Of a stretch of 51,797 nucleotides of DNA, positions 40,506 to 49,339 are shown piece by piece. Source of the DNA: Granulicatella adiacens (GTDB lineage Bacteria > Bacillota > Bacilli > Lactobacillales > Aerococcaceae); the NCBI GenBank assembly GCA_018364485.1, contig JAGZLX010000003.1:1-51797 (forward strand), given 5' to 3'. Made by a program: the position numbers and the translations under genes. The notes below the pieces were generated by a model, which saw only the letters and a list, made by a program, of their open reading frames with translations, did no database searches and was not told the origin of the DNA. Position 1 is the first letter of the stretch; every line of letters begins with the position of its first letter.

Positions 40506-40940
40506 ATGCATAAAGAAGAATTGAAGGAAGTTGTTGGTCAACTTCGCAAAAAAGGGGTAAGAATTACACCTCAACGTGTTGCGATGCTTGAGTTTTTAGC
40601 AAGTGTACACACGCATCCAACGGCCGAAGAAATCTTCAAGGCGTTGACAAAAGAGGATCCACAAGTGAGTGTGGCAACTGTTTACAATAACTTAAATCTA
40701 TTTATTAAAGAAGGCGTCGTAAAAGAATTGACGTATGGGGATAGCGCGAGTCGTTATGACTTTGATTTAGGACAACATTATCACGCCGTATGCGACGTGT
40801 GTGGGAAAGTGGTGGACCTTTATTACCCAGTACTCGAAGACGTTGAAAAAGCTGCAGAACAGCTGACAGGATTTAAAGTAAGAGGACACCGTATGGAAGT
40901 GTACGGAGTGTGCCCAGAGTGTCAAAAGAAACAAAAATAG
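40506..40940 (+). CDS. perR: Peroxide-responsive repressor PerR
   Basis: PerR is a Fur-family repressor that binds Fe(II) or Mn(II) and is inactivated when peroxide oxidises iron-bound histidines. The 144-aa protein keeps all regulatory-metal ligands at the Bacillus subtilis positions: His37, Asp85, His91, His93 and Asp104. The structural zinc cysteines are 96, 99, 136 and 139 (CDVC, CPEC). The helix SVATVYNNLNLF is the DNA-recognition region. Asp104, rather than glutamate, favours iron and peroxide sensing. A possible target is the efflux ATPase at 9848, which has a 7-1-7 box. Confidence 0.95.
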   Translation: MHKEELKEVVGQLRKKGVRITPQRVAMLEFLASVHTHPTAEEIFKALTKEDPQVSVATVYNNLNLFIKEGVVKELTYGDSASRYDFDLGQHYHAVCDVCGKVVDLYYPVLEDVEKAAEQLTGFKVRGHRMEVYGVCPECQKKQK

Positions 40941-40964
40941 TATTCGATTAAGGGGTATAGGAGT

Positions 40965-42566
40965 ATGGAGAAGGTCATTCAACGAAGAGCCAAAAGTGGC
41001 AAAGATGAGCACTCAAAAAAGGAAAATAAATATACGCAAGCTCCAGAAGACTTCGAAGAAACAGAAGTAGTCGAAGAGGAAGCTCTTGAGGAACTGGAAG
41101 AAAAAGAACTCTTTGGTGGGAAAAAGCCTAAGAAGAAAAGACCTAAGAAAAAAATGAATAAAACGATTTTCTGGGTCATTGGGATTTTAACGTTTCTTAT
41201 TTTGATTTTTGAATTATTAACAATTCACCGCATTATGGCAGATCAGTTCAATGAAGAAGAATTCAAACGTATTATTCAAGTCGAACAAGAAGATGCGAAG
41301 AAATATAACGAGAATTTAACCGTGAAAGATGAAACAAAAGGCAATATGGAAGTGCAGGAGTTAATCCCAACAGATGCTTCTGGTAATCCGATTGAAGCCA
41401 TTGCGACTGAAATGGACGCGTTGAAACAAGAAGTTCTTGAAAAGTACGCGGGAGCTACTAAGAAGACACTTATCTTCTTCAAGGCGTACCAAACAAAAAT
41501 CATCTCAAACGTAAACGATATTCACTACTATGTGTCTGTTTATCAACAAAAAGAGAGTGGTTTTGAACAGTTAGAATTTAAAGAGCTCTCACACCAATTA
41601 GTATTTGCGGATACATTACAACCATTCGAGATTGCTAAATTATTTAACAATGAACTCGCAGTGTCTAACTTCTTCGTGAAGAAGGCTTTAGATGAAGCAA
41701 AAGCAAATGGTTTATCAGACGAGCAAACTGCTAAAGTGACTGCGCAATTTATGGATGGAAACTGGAAGAAGTTAGATGCTTCGATTATCCAAAATGGAGT
41801 TCGTGTGAAATATAAAGATGCAAGTGATCAAGATGCAGAATGGACCATTCCATTTACTGAATTATTTGCATACATGAACGAAAACATGATTCCTGAAACA
41901 GAAAAAGACAATTACGAAGCGTACCTAGCGACTGTAAAAGAAAAACTAGGGAAGAAGAGAATTGCATTATCATTTGACGATGGACCTCGTGCAGAGACAA
42001 CACCTAAAGTGTTAGAAATCTTGAAGAAATATAACGCGCACGCAACGTTCTATATCGTAGGAAGCCACGTAGAAGGCAATGAATCCATCGTTAAACAAAT
42101 CGTTGCAGAAGGTCATGAATTAGGAGACCACAGCTACAGCCATCCGTTATTGACGAAGAAATCAGCTGATGAAGTGTATCAAGAAGTGCATAAGACTTCT
42201 GATTTAATTGCAAAAGCAAGCGGAGGTTTGCGACCAATGAGTTTACGTCCGCCATATGGTGGGTTTAACAAGATGGTATCAGAACAAGCTGGTATCGCGA
42301 TTGTAAACTGGTCAATTGATTCCCTTGACTGGAAATATAGAGATGCAGCGAAAGCAATCGAGCATATTAAAGAAACAGCTCATAATGGCGGAATCTTATT
42401 AATGCACGATATTCATGAAGAATCTGTTGAAGCTCTTCCAGCTGTTATCGAGTATTTACAAGCGGAAGGCTACGAATTAGTAACGGTCACTGAGTTAATG
42501 GCGGATCAACCATTAAAATCAAATTACGTTTACTTTGACCGTGTAGAGAATAAACAAGTGCAGTAA
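40965..42566 (+). CDS. pgdA: Membrane-anchored polysaccharide deacetylase (PgdA-like)
   Basis: The enzyme removes acetyl groups from cell-wall N-acetylglucosamine, which protects against lysozyme. The 533-aa protein has a charged cytoplasmic N-terminus with a Glu-rich then Lys-rich stretch, a membrane segment (about 67-87) and a 240-residue extracellular domain. The NodB domain with all five motifs follows: SFDDGP, HSYSHP, RPPYGG, DSLDW and LMHDIH. The catalytic Asp and metal ligands (Asp, His, His) are present. The length and domain order resemble the streptococcal PgdA. It begins 24 bases after perR and may be co-transcribed with it. Confidence 0.92.
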   Translation: MEKVIQRRAKSGKDEHSKKENKYTQAPEDFEETEVVEEEALEELEEKELFGGKKPKKKRPKKKMNKTIFWVIGILTFLILIFELLTIHRIMADQFNEEEFKRIIQVEQEDAKKYNENLTVKDETKGNMEVQELIPTDASGNPIEAIATEMDALKQEVLEKYAGATKKTLIFFKAYQTKIISNVNDIHYYVSVYQQKESGFEQLEFKELSHQLVFADTLQPFEIAKLFNNELAVSNFFVKKALDEAKANGLSDEQTAKVTAQFMDGNWKKLDASIIQNGVRVKYKDASDQDAEWTIPFTELFAYMNENMIPETEKDNYEAYLATVKEKLGKKRIALSFDDGPRAETTPKVLEILKKYNAHATFYIVGSHVEGNESIVKQIVAEGHELGDHSYSHPLLTKKSADEVYQEVHKTSDLIAKASGGLRPMSLRPPYGGFNKMVSEQAGIAIVNWSIDSLDWKYRDAAKAIEHIKETAHNGGILLMHDIHEESVEALPAVIEYLQAEGYELVTVTELMADQPLKSNYVYFDRVENKQVQ

Positions 42567-42572
42567 GAACAC

Positions 42573-42601
42573 TTGCAATTTTACTCAAAATAAGGTACAT
42601 T
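42573..42601 (+). promoter_or_regulatory. Promoter of rpsO
   Basis: TTGCAA (42573-42578), 17-base spacer, TACATT (42596-42601). It gives a leader of about 92 bases. Confidence 0.6.
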
Positions 42602-42607
42602 AATTAA

Positions 42608-42699
42608 GTGCTTAAAGCACAGACCTTTTACAGAGTTTTGCGAATCACCAACGCTTTACTCAGTACAAGGCATAAATTAAAAGAAAGAGGTGTTTAGAA
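42608..42699 (+). promoter_or_regulatory. rpsO leader, possible S15 autoregulatory region
   Basis: The leader holds a hairpin, GTGCT/AGCAC (42608-42620), and further G/C-containing segments (CAGAGTTTTGCG and ACGCTTTACTC) that can pair. S15 is known to control its own mRNA in several bacteria through different leader structures. Whether this leader does so is not shown. Confidence 0.35.
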
Positions 42700-42969
42700 A
42701 TGGCTATTTCTAAAGAAAAGAAAAACGAAATCATCAAAGAGTATGCGTTACACGAAGGAGATACTGGTTCACCAGAAGTACAAATCGCTGTATTAACATA
42801 CGAAATCAACCACTTAAATGATCACATCCGTGTTCATAAAAAAGACTTCCACTCAAACCGTGGATTAATGAAAAAAGTTGGTCACCGTCGTAACTTGTTA
42901 GCATACTTACGTAACAAAGATGTTCAACGTTACCGTGAACTAATCAACCGTTTAGGATTACGTCGTTAA
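42700..42969 (+). CDS. rpsO: 30S ribosomal protein S15
   Basis: S15 binds 16S rRNA helices 20-22 early in assembly. The 89-aa protein begins MAISKEKKNEIIKEYALHEG and has TGSPEVQIAVLTYEINHLN, with the conserved DHIRVHKKDFHSNRGL and RRNLLAYLRNKD. The ribosome binding site is AAAGAGGTG. It is a single gene with its own promoter and terminator; pnp does not follow. Confidence 0.98.
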   Translation: MAISKEKKNEIIKEYALHEGDTGSPEVQIAVLTYEINHLNDHIRVHKKDFHSNRGLMKKVGHRRNLLAYLRNKDVQRYRELINRLGLRR

Positions 42970-42985
42970 TTTTAAGCCAATTGAG

Positions 42986-43019
42986 AACTCCCAGGCATTC
43001 GTGCTTGGGAGTTTTTTGT
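42986..43019 (+). terminator. Terminator of rpsO
   Basis: AACTCCCAGGCA (42986-42997) pairs with TGCTTGGGAGTT (43002-43013), followed by Ts. Confidence 0.88.
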
Positions 43020-43092
43020 TGCTGTGAAACTTTATAGCGGTTAAACGATATCGTATATAAACGATACCTCGACAGGAAGAAACATACAAAAA

Positions 43093-43126
43093 AGGCACAA
43101 AATCCAATCGTGGAATCTTGTGCCTT
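43093..43126 (-). terminator. Terminator of the LacI-type repressor gene
   Basis: AGGCACAA (43093-43100) pairs with TTGTGCCT (43119-43126), with ATCC/GGA pairing inside. When read on the minus strand a T run follows (TTTTTTGTATG). Confidence 0.75.
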
Positions 43127-43138
43127 CTTTTATTTGAA

Positions 43139-44122
43139 TTATAGTTCTTTAATCGAGTGTGAAACGATTTGACGGTAACACATCATATTCTTGCTATTAT
43201 TCGATTTGATCACGTTACGCAAGATTTTAAATGAAGAACGTCCTAATTCGAGGGTATGCACGTCTACATAAGCATCGATTTGAACAGAAGGGCGTACAGA
43301 GTCGAATGTGATAATCGGCATCTGAATATGCTTCTCGTTTAAATAGCGCGCAGCTCCTTCTGCAAAGAGGGAGTCGGCTGTCACGAGTCCATCAATCGTT
43401 CCGACCTCGAGAAGCTCTTTAATCGTCTCGTAACCACGCTCAATCGTAAATTCATCTACTTGAGCAATGAGTTTTTCGTTAACATCAAGTTCATATTCTT
43501 TTAAGGCTTTGATATAACCATTAAGACGTTCTCTGGATACGAAAAGTTGGTCACGACCACCGATAAAAGCAATCGATTTGGCGCCTTTATTAATGATGTA
43601 TTCAGTAGCATCAAGGCCCGCTTTTTCATTGTTATTATCGACAAATGAAATAAGCGGGGAAAGTGTCTTACCGATAATCACCGCTGGGAATTCTTGGTCA
43701 ATAGCAAAGTTCACAAGAGGGTCTTCCAATTCCCCGTATAGGAAGATTAGACCGTCCACGCGTCGTCCTAAAATCGTGTCCTTTAGAATCGCTAAGCGCT
43801 GATGATTATCTTGTCCTGTACATAATTGAATCGAGTACTGGTGGTCAGCAGCGATTTGCGCAATCCCTCGGATGACTTCCGGGAAGAATGAATTTTGGTA
43901 GAACGCATCAGAGTCTTCTGGGAGAACTACACCAATGACATTCGTTTTATTACTAGCTAAGCTACGAGCATTGACGTTTGGGTGATAGTTTAATGTTTCC
44001 ATCGCCTGACGTACTTTCTTCTTTGTTGCGTCGCTGATGCTTGATTTATCTTGCAATACGCGCGTCACAGTTGAAGGGGAGACCCCTGCGAGTTTAGCCA
44101 CGTCTTTAATCGTGGATGCCAT
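43139..44122 (-). CDS. malR: LacI-family repressor, MalR-like
   Basis: The 327-aa protein has the N-terminal helix-turn-helix TIKDVAKLAGVSPSTVTRVL and the hinge YHPNVNARSLASNKTNVIGVV, followed by the periplasmic-binding-like sugar domain. Its place at the edge of a maltodextrin-type locus and the GCAAACGTTTGC-like sites at 47508-47519 and 47698-47709 suggest that it is the maltose/maltodextrin repressor. The ribosome binding site is AAAGGAGG. A terminator separates it from the permease genes, so it probably also has its own promoter. Confidence 0.88.
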   Translation of the reverse strand: MASTIKDVAKLAGVSPSTVTRVLQDKSSISDATKKKVRQAMETLNYHPNVNARSLASNKTNVIGVVLPEDSDAFYQNSFFPEVIRGIAQIAADHQYSIQLCTGQDNHQRLAILKDTILGRRVDGLIFLYGELEDPLVNFAIDQEFPAVIIGKTLSPLISFVDNNNEKAGLDATEYIINKGAKSIAFIGGRDQLFVSRERLNGYIKALKEYELDVNEKLIAQVDEFTIERGYETIKELLEVGTIDGLVTADSLFAEGAARYLNEKHIQMPIITFDSVRPSVQIDAYVDVHTLELGRSSFKILRNVIKSNNSKNMMCYRQIVSHSIKEL

Positions 44123-44165
44123 CTGTATTCCTCCTTTCTTGTAATAAATGATTTCTAAAAGAAAA

Positions 44166-44201
44166 CACTGGATACGAACTTACAAAAATCCATATCCAGT
44201 G
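44166..44201 (-). terminator. Terminator after the permease genes
   Basis: CACTGGATA (44166-44174) and TATCCAGTG (44193-44201) form a 9-bp stem with an 18-base loop. On the minus strand TTTTCTTTT follows. Confidence 0.7.
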
Positions 44202-44212
44202 CCAAAATGGTT

Positions 44213-45088
44213 CTAAGATTTAATCGCTCCATCAACCATACCTTTCATGATATGTTTTTGTGCGAGAATGAATAGGATAATAACTGGTAACATAATGAGT
44301 AATGTTGAAGTTAAGATCATATCCCATTGTTTTGTAAATGAACCGGCGAAGTTTGAAACCGCGATTGGTAATGTTTGAATCGCATTTCCTTTACCAAGTA
44401 ATAGAAGTGGTAATAGGAAGTCGTTCCAAATCCAGATACCGTTCAAGATTAAAATTGTAACGTAGATTGGTTTTAGGATTGGAAGAACTACGTAGAAGAA
44501 TGTTTGCATTTTGTTACATCCGTCTAATTCAGCAGCTTCTTCGATTTCTAAAGGAACACCTTTGATGAATCCATGGAACATGAATACTGAAAGTGACATA
44601 CCGAAACCTGTGTACGCTAGGATAATCCCTGGGTAAGAACGTAATAAGCTGAATCCGAAGATTGGCATTGTAATGGCGTCACTCATGATTTTGAACCAAG
44701 TTACTAAAGGATACATTACAACTTGGAAAGGAATTACCATTGAAGCTACGAAGATGAAGAAGATCACTAATGAAGCTTTAGAACGGTAACGAACTAATCC
44801 CCATGCAGCAAGAGCAGAGAATAAAGTGATTGTAAATAATGAAATCACAGTAATAATCGTTGATGCTAAGAATGATGAAGGATAGTTAATAGATGGGTTT
44901 TTCCAAATAGTAACAATGTTTGTCCAAAGTTGTCCGAAACTTGCAGGAAGTGCAAGCGGATCTGCTAGGATGTCAGCAGAACTCTTTGCAGAGTTGATCA
45001 CTAAAAGAACGATTGGACTCAAGAAAAGTAAGAATAAGAGAAATCCTAAAATTTCGAGAAGTAAGATTCCAAATTTTTGTTTTTTCAT
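44213..45088 (-). CDS. Carbohydrate ABC transporter permease, MalG type
   Basis: The 291-aa permease has six membrane segments and the coupling-helix signature EEAAELDGCNKMQTFFYVVL with LPILKP after it, which contacts the ATPase. It belongs to the binding-protein-dependent inner-membrane family (MalG/MsmG). The start overlaps the end of the first permease gene by one base. No ATPase gene is present in the window; in related bacteria a shared MsmK/MalK-type ATPase is encoded elsewhere. Confidence 0.92.
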   Translation of the reverse strand: MKKQKFGILLLEILGFLLFLLFLSPIVLLVINSAKSSADILADPLALPASFGQLWTNIVTIWKNPSINYPSSFLASTIITVISLFTITLFSALAAWGLVRYRSKASLVIFFIFVASMVIPFQVVMYPLVTWFKIMSDAITMPIFGFSLLRSYPGIILAYTGFGMSLSVFMFHGFIKGVPLEIEEAAELDGCNKMQTFFYVVLPILKPIYVTILILNGIWIWNDFLLPLLLLGKGNAIQTLPIAVSNFAGSFTKQWDMILTSTLLIMLPVIILFILAQKHIMKGMVDGAIKS

Positions 45089-46014
45089 TATAAGTCAATC
45101 TCCTTCCGTTTAGTGATAGATGTTTGAATCAAGCTGATGACTACTAAGATGAAGAATAAGATAACAGCACGAGCTTGACCTTGAGCCATTAAGTTATCTC
45201 CTGAAGCAGTGTTGTAGATGTTCATCGTAATGAACTCTGTACTTTGGATGGCTTTATCATGCCATAGTAGTGAAGGTCCACCACCTGTTAATGAGAAGTT
45301 CACATCGAAAATCTTGAATGAGTTTGTAATTGTCAAGAAGAGCGATACAGTGAACGCTGGCATTACCATTGGGATGATAATGTGACGTAGACGTTGCCAT
45401 GCATTAGCACCGTCAAGTGAAGCAGATTCTACAAGACTTGATGGTACGTTTTGTAGGGCTGCAAAGTAAATCATCATGATATAACCTGCATATTGCCATG
45501 TGTTTGTGATAATTAACGCAGTAACGGCTAATTTCACATCTCCAAGGAATAGGTTATTGATTAAAAAGTCGCTTCCAATCATTTGACCTAAAGCAGGGAA
45601 TACTGAGTTATAAATGAATTGCCAAATGTAACCTAGTACAAGACCCCCGATTAAGTTTGGAATGAAGAATCCAGCACGGAAGATGTCTTTAAGCTTAATT
45701 TTACTTGAAACAAGTAGAGCTAAGCCGAATGATACAATGTTAATCACGATTACGTTAAATAATGCGAAGATTACTGTGATCATTAAAGAGTATTGGAAAC
45801 GTGTGTCCGATAAACTGTCTGTAAAGTTTTTAAGTCCCACAAATTGTAAGTTAGTTTGTGTAACGCTCTTCCAGTCAGTTAGTGAGTAGTAGAACCCTAA
45901 GAAGAAAGGCACGATAATAACAAGTGCAAAGATGATAAATGCAGGTAACACTAAGCGGTAAAAATTGCGTTTTGCACGAGCTTCTCTGCTTAAAGCTTTC
46001 TTATTCTTAGACAT
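45088..46014 (-). CDS. Carbohydrate ABC transporter permease, MalF type
   Basis: The 308-aa permease has six membrane segments. The coupling helix VESASLDGANAWQRLRHIII is visible at about 205-225. The start has AGGAGG, and the frame continues directly into the second permease gene. A stem-loop in the gap after the binding-protein gene separates its level of expression from that of the binding protein. Confidence 0.92.
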   Translation of the reverse strand: MSKNKKALSREARAKRNFYRLVLPAFIIFALVIIVPFFLGFYYSLTDWKSVTQTNLQFVGLKNFTDSLSDTRFQYSLMITVIFALFNVIVINIVSFGLALLVSSKIKLKDIFRAGFFIPNLIGGLVLGYIWQFIYNSVFPALGQMIGSDFLINNLFLGDVKLAVTALIITNTWQYAGYIMMIYFAALQNVPSSLVESASLDGANAWQRLRHIIIPMVMPAFTVSLFLTITNSFKIFDVNFSLTGGGPSLLWHDKAIQSTEFITMNIYNTASGDNLMAQGQARAVILFFILVVISLIQTSITKRKEIDL

Positions 46015-46085
46015 ATAAGAGTTCCTCCTTTATTAAAATTAAGCGGTGAGGGTAGTCACCGATTTGGTTCTATTGTAGCACATAA

Positions 46086-46112
46086 CCCACAGTCACTGAA
46101 AGTGGCTGTGGG
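46086..46112 (-). promoter_or_regulatory. Intercistronic stem-loop between the binding-protein and permease genes
   Basis: CCCACAGTCACT (46086-46097) pairs with AGTGGCTGTGGG (46101-46112) with one mismatch pair; there is no T run after it on the minus strand. Such hairpins stabilise the upstream mRNA and lower permease output. Confidence 0.6.
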
Positions 46113-46135
46113 CCCCATGCAAACAATATTAATGA

Positions 46136-47434
46136 TTATTTTTTAAGTAAGCTAGGCACTTCTTTGATTTGATTAGTAATCAATTCTTCGAATTTAGCTT
46201 TGTCGATTTGACCTTGAGCATATTGTCCATAGATTGGTCCTAATTTGTTCATTAAGAAGTTATCAGGCATGAAGTATGGGTTATCAAATGAGTAAACAGG
46301 TTTCTTCGCGCTAATCCATTCAGCTAAGAAACGAGATAATGGAGCTGATGGTTTCTCAGTTGTGTTAGAGAATGGAGAAATCATGTTAGCTTTGTTTACG
46401 ATGTAGTCTTGACCTTCTTTAGTATCAGCTAAGTCGTTGAAGAATTTGTTGATGTATTCTAAAGCTTTAGTGTCTTTGTTAACTACGTAGTAAGATGGAG
46501 CACCGATGAATAATCCGTCAGCGTTTTTATCTTTACCAAGAGTTTGATAAGGAATGAATCCCATTTCGAAGTTAGCGTTTAATTGTTTTAGGTTAGGATC
46601 TTTCCAGTTACCTTGGTGTAGGAAAGCAGCTTTACCTGAAGCGAACGCTGAGTCCATGTCTTCTTGTGTACCAACTGTTAAGAGTTTTTTCTCTGTGTGA
46701 TTGAATAATAATTCAACCCAGTTAGCGTAGTTGTCTAAACGAGTTTTGTCCATTTCGCCTTTAAGAACTTGTTCAGTTACTGAACGGTCGCCGTTTGGAA
46801 GACCAGAACTTAAGTAAGCACCGAAGTCGTGGATACCCATGATCCAAGTTTCGCCTTCTTTAGTTGCAGTTGCTACAACAGTAGATAATCCTAACTCAGA
46901 TTTTTTGCTTTCTAATGTGTCCATTGCTTTTTGAACAGCTTCAAATGAAGTTAGAGTAGATGGGTCGATACCAGCTTTAGTTAAGATGTCTTTGTTGTAA
47001 GCTAATCCGTATCCTTCTACAGATACTGGGAATCCGTATACGTCGTTTCCTTGTTTGAATTCGAATTCAGTTTTGTCGATCCAGTCACCTTTTAATGGTT
47101 GGATGCTGTCTTTCCACATGTCGTAACCAGCTTGACCTTCGATTACGAATACGTCAGGAGCTGTACCAGCTGTGAATTCTGTTTTTAATTGGTCAGAGAT
47201 TTTACATGAACCAGAACATGTTTTAATGTTAACAGTTACTCCGTTCTTTTCTCCCCATTCTTTTGCATAAGCTGTTAAAGCTTCTTGAATTTCACTCTTG
47301 TTACTATATAAAGTGAATTCTTTTTTGCTCTCAGAGCTTCCTCCGTTAGAAGATTCTTGTTTTGCTCCACATCCAGCTAATGCTAAACCAGCTAAACCAA
47401 GAGCTAATGATTTTGTAAACCATTTGTTTGCCAT
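46136..47434 (-). CDS. Sugar ABC transporter binding lipoprotein
   Basis: The 432-aa protein has a lipoprotein signal (AGLALAGC, lipid-modified Cys22) followed by a Ser/Gly-rich linker and the family 1 solute-binding fold (SNKSEIQEALTAYAKEWGEK, GTAPDVFVIEGQAGYDMW). A CSGSC pair near residue 60 could form a small disulfide loop, which is unusual for lactic acid bacteria. The locus suggests maltodextrins or related alpha-glucosides as substrate; this is inference. The ribosome binding site is AAGGAGG. It is the first gene of the minus-strand operon. Confidence 0.93.
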   Translation of the reverse strand: MANKWFTKSLALGLAGLALAGCGAKQESSNGGSSESKKEFTLYSNKSEIQEALTAYAKEWGEKNGVTVNIKTCSGSCKISDQLKTEFTAGTAPDVFVIEGQAGYDMWKDSIQPLKGDWIDKTEFEFKQGNDVYGFPVSVEGYGLAYNKDILTKAGIDPSTLTSFEAVQKAMDTLESKKSELGLSTVVATATKEGETWIMGIHDFGAYLSSGLPNGDRSVTEQVLKGEMDKTRLDNYANWVELLFNHTEKKLLTVGTQEDMDSAFASGKAAFLHQGNWKDPNLKQLNANFEMGFIPYQTLGKDKNADGLFIGAPSYYVVNKDTKALEYINKFFNDLADTKEGQDYIVNKANMISPFSNTTEKPSAPLSRFLAEWISAKKPVYSFDNPYFMPDNFLMNKLGPIYGQYAQGQIDKAKFEELITNQIKEVPSLLKK

Positions 47435-47493
47435 AATATTTTCCTCCTTAAATTTCGTTATAGATTACGCAAACGATTTCTTAACTGAACTCA

Positions 47494-47507
47494 GTATACC
47501 GCTTTCA
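47494..47507 (-). promoter_or_regulatory. Candidate cre (CcpA) site
   Basis: TGAAAGCGGTATAC matches 12 of 14 positions of TGWNANCGNTNWCA and lies between the -35 and -10 of the transporter promoter, so CcpA could repress there when glucose is present. Confidence 0.45.
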
Positions 47508-47519
47508 TGAAACGTTTGC
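47508..47519. promoter_or_regulatory. LacI/MalR-type operator at the transporter promoter
   Basis: TGAAACGTTTGC agrees with the palindrome GCAAACGTTTGC in 10 of 12 positions and overlaps the -35 box. A further half-site GCAAAC lies downstream at about 47469-47474. Confidence 0.6.
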
Positions 47520-47664
47520 AAGTATTTTTATCAAAAAATTTTTTCACTTCTTAAAAATGCGGATTTAAAGCGATTTTCTTAGGTTATTAATATTTAAATA
47601 GTGCTAACAACACGATAAAAACGCCGTTATATACAAATAGAATAAAAAAGTTGGAAAATATTAC

Positions 47665-47693
47665 TTGAGTTATTAAACAAAATATTCTAATAT
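47665..47693 (+). promoter_or_regulatory. Promoter of malQ
   Basis: TTGAGT (47665-47670), 17-base spacer, TAATAT (47688-47693). Confidence 0.65.
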
Positions 47694-47697
47694 TAAG

Positions 47698-47723
47698 GCA
47701 AACGGTTGCGCAATGTTTGCGCA
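47698..47723. promoter_or_regulatory. LacI/MalR-type operators at the malQ transcription start
   Basis: GCAAACGGTTGC (47698-47709, one change from a perfect palindrome) is joined to TGCGCAA-TGT-TTGCGCA (47707-47723, perfect 7-3-7). They cover the start of transcription. Confidence 0.6.
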
Positions 47724-47772
47724 TTCAATGACTAGTAGAAATATCTATTATATAGAAAAGAGGGATTTATGA

Positions 47773-49311
47773 ATGAGCAATAGAGAATCAGGTGTGTTAA
47801 TGCATATCTCATCATTACCAGGTAACTATGGTATTGGTTCTTTTGGAAAATCAGCATATGATTTTGTAGATTTTCTTGTTCGTACAAAACAAACCTATTG
47901 GCAAATTCTTCCATTAGGAACAACAAGTTATGGAGATTCTCCATACCAATCATTTTCTGCTTTTGCAGGAAATACGAACTTTATTGACTTCGACATTTTA
48001 ATAGAAGAAGGTTTAATTAATAAAGAAGACGTCCTTACAAACTGGGGCGAAGATGAAACGACGGTTGACTACGCATTATTATATGAAAAACGTCGTCCAG
48101 TTTTAGAAAAGGCAGTAGCTGCTTTCCTTGCAAAAGGAAAAACTCCTGCATACGAGAAATTCGTAGAGGAGAAAGCAGAGTGGTTAGAACCATTTGCAGA
48201 ATACATGGCGATTAAAGAATCTTTCGATATGAAACCATGGACAGCATGGAGCGACGAAGCCATCAAACGTCGTCAACCAGATGCGTTAGCTGAGTACCGC
48301 ACACGCCTTGCGGATAAGTTAGAATATCACCGTGTAACTCAATTCTTCTTTGATGAACAATGGCATGCTCTTAAAAAATATGCCAATGACAACTTCATTC
48401 AAATTATTGGTGATATGCCAATTTATGTGGCAGCAGACAGCGTAGAAATGTGGGCAACACCACATTACTTCAAAACAGATGAAGAAGGTAATCCACTTTG
48501 TGTAGCTGGATGTCCTGCGGATGATTTTTCTCCGCTAGGTCAATTATGGGGGAACCCAATTTATAATTGGGAAGCAATGAAAGAAGATGGATACACTTGG
48601 TGGAGCAAACGACTACAAGCAAGTTTTGAATTGTTTGATGTCGTTCGTATCGACCACTTCAGAGGTTTCTCAGCTTATTGGGAAATCCCAGCAGAAGCAG
48701 AAAACGCAACAATCGGGAAATGGGTTAAGGGTCCTGGGTATGATTTATTTAAAGCGGTGAAAGAGCAACTCGGAGAATTGCCAATTATCGCAGAAGACTT
48801 AGGTTTCATGGATGAAGATGTCATCAACCTTCGTGAAGCTACTGGATTCCCAGGAATGAAAATCTTGGAATTCGGATTTATGGGTGAAAATCCTAAGAGC
48901 GGAGATTTACCTCATCATTATCCAGTCAATGCGGTTGCCTATACAGGAACGCACGATAATGATACAGTATTAGGGTGGTATAAGTCGGCTACAGAAGAAA
49001 CTCGAGAATTTTGTAATCGTTACTTAAACCGCCGCGACGAAGAGCCAATTAGCTTTGCGTTACTTCGCGGACTATTTGGTTCTGTCAGCCGTATGACAGT
49101 TGCAACAATGCAAGATTTACTACAATTAGACGAAACAGCTCGTATGAACATTCCAAGTACACTAGGTGGGAACTGGGTATGGAGAATGACAGAGGAGCAG
49201 TTAACGGAATCAGTAGAAGAGTTCTTACTTGGAATTACTGAATTGTACGATCGAGCAAATCCACATCATAATGTGGATGTTAAAGAGGAGTTAGTCGAGG
49301 AAGAAAAATAA
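47773..49311 (+). CDS. malQ: 4-alpha-glucanotransferase (amylomaltase)
   Basis: MalQ moves glucan chains between maltodextrins and releases glucose. The 512-aa GH77 protein has GVLMHISSLPGNYGIGSFG near the start, then YWQILPLGTTSYGDSPYQS, the nucleophile Asp in VVRIDHFRGF and the acid/base Glu in IIAEDLGFM, and GTHDNDTVLGWY. An ATG four bases upstream runs into a stop after four codons, so 47773 is the start (GAGGGA upstream). It is the first gene of the plus-strand operon, divergent from the transporter. Confidence 0.96.
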   Translation: MSNRESGVLMHISSLPGNYGIGSFGKSAYDFVDFLVRTKQTYWQILPLGTTSYGDSPYQSFSAFAGNTNFIDFDILIEEGLINKEDVLTNWGEDETTVDYALLYEKRRPVLEKAVAAFLAKGKTPAYEKFVEEKAEWLEPFAEYMAIKESFDMKPWTAWSDEAIKRRQPDALAEYRTRLADKLEYHRVTQFFFDEQWHALKKYANDNFIQIIGDMPIYVAADSVEMWATPHYFKTDEEGNPLCVAGCPADDFSPLGQLWGNPIYNWEAMKEDGYTWWSKRLQASFELFDVVRIDHFRGFSAYWEIPAEAENATIGKWVKGPGYDLFKAVKEQLGELPIIAEDLGFMDEDVINLREATGFPGMKILEFGFMGENPKSGDLPHHYPVNAVAYTGTHDNDTVLGWYKSATEETREFCNRYLNRRDEEPISFALLRGLFGSVSRMTVATMQDLLQLDETARMNIPSTLGGNWVWRMTEEQLTESVEEFLLGITELYDRANPHHNVDVKEELVEEEK

Positions 49312-49339
49312 CCTCGCGCACACTAAAAAGGAGAGAACA

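Larger units (their letters stand above)
47493..47521 (-). promoter_or_regulatory. Promoter of the ABC transporter operon
   Basis: Read on the minus strand: TTGCAA (47521-47516), 17-base spacer, TATACT (47498-47493). Confidence 0.75.

Noticed and set aside
43044..43066. ACGATATCGT palindrome with a further ACGATA, between rpsO and the LacI gene
   Set aside because: It is short, AT-rich, and lies between two converging terminators where an operator has no obvious gene to control.
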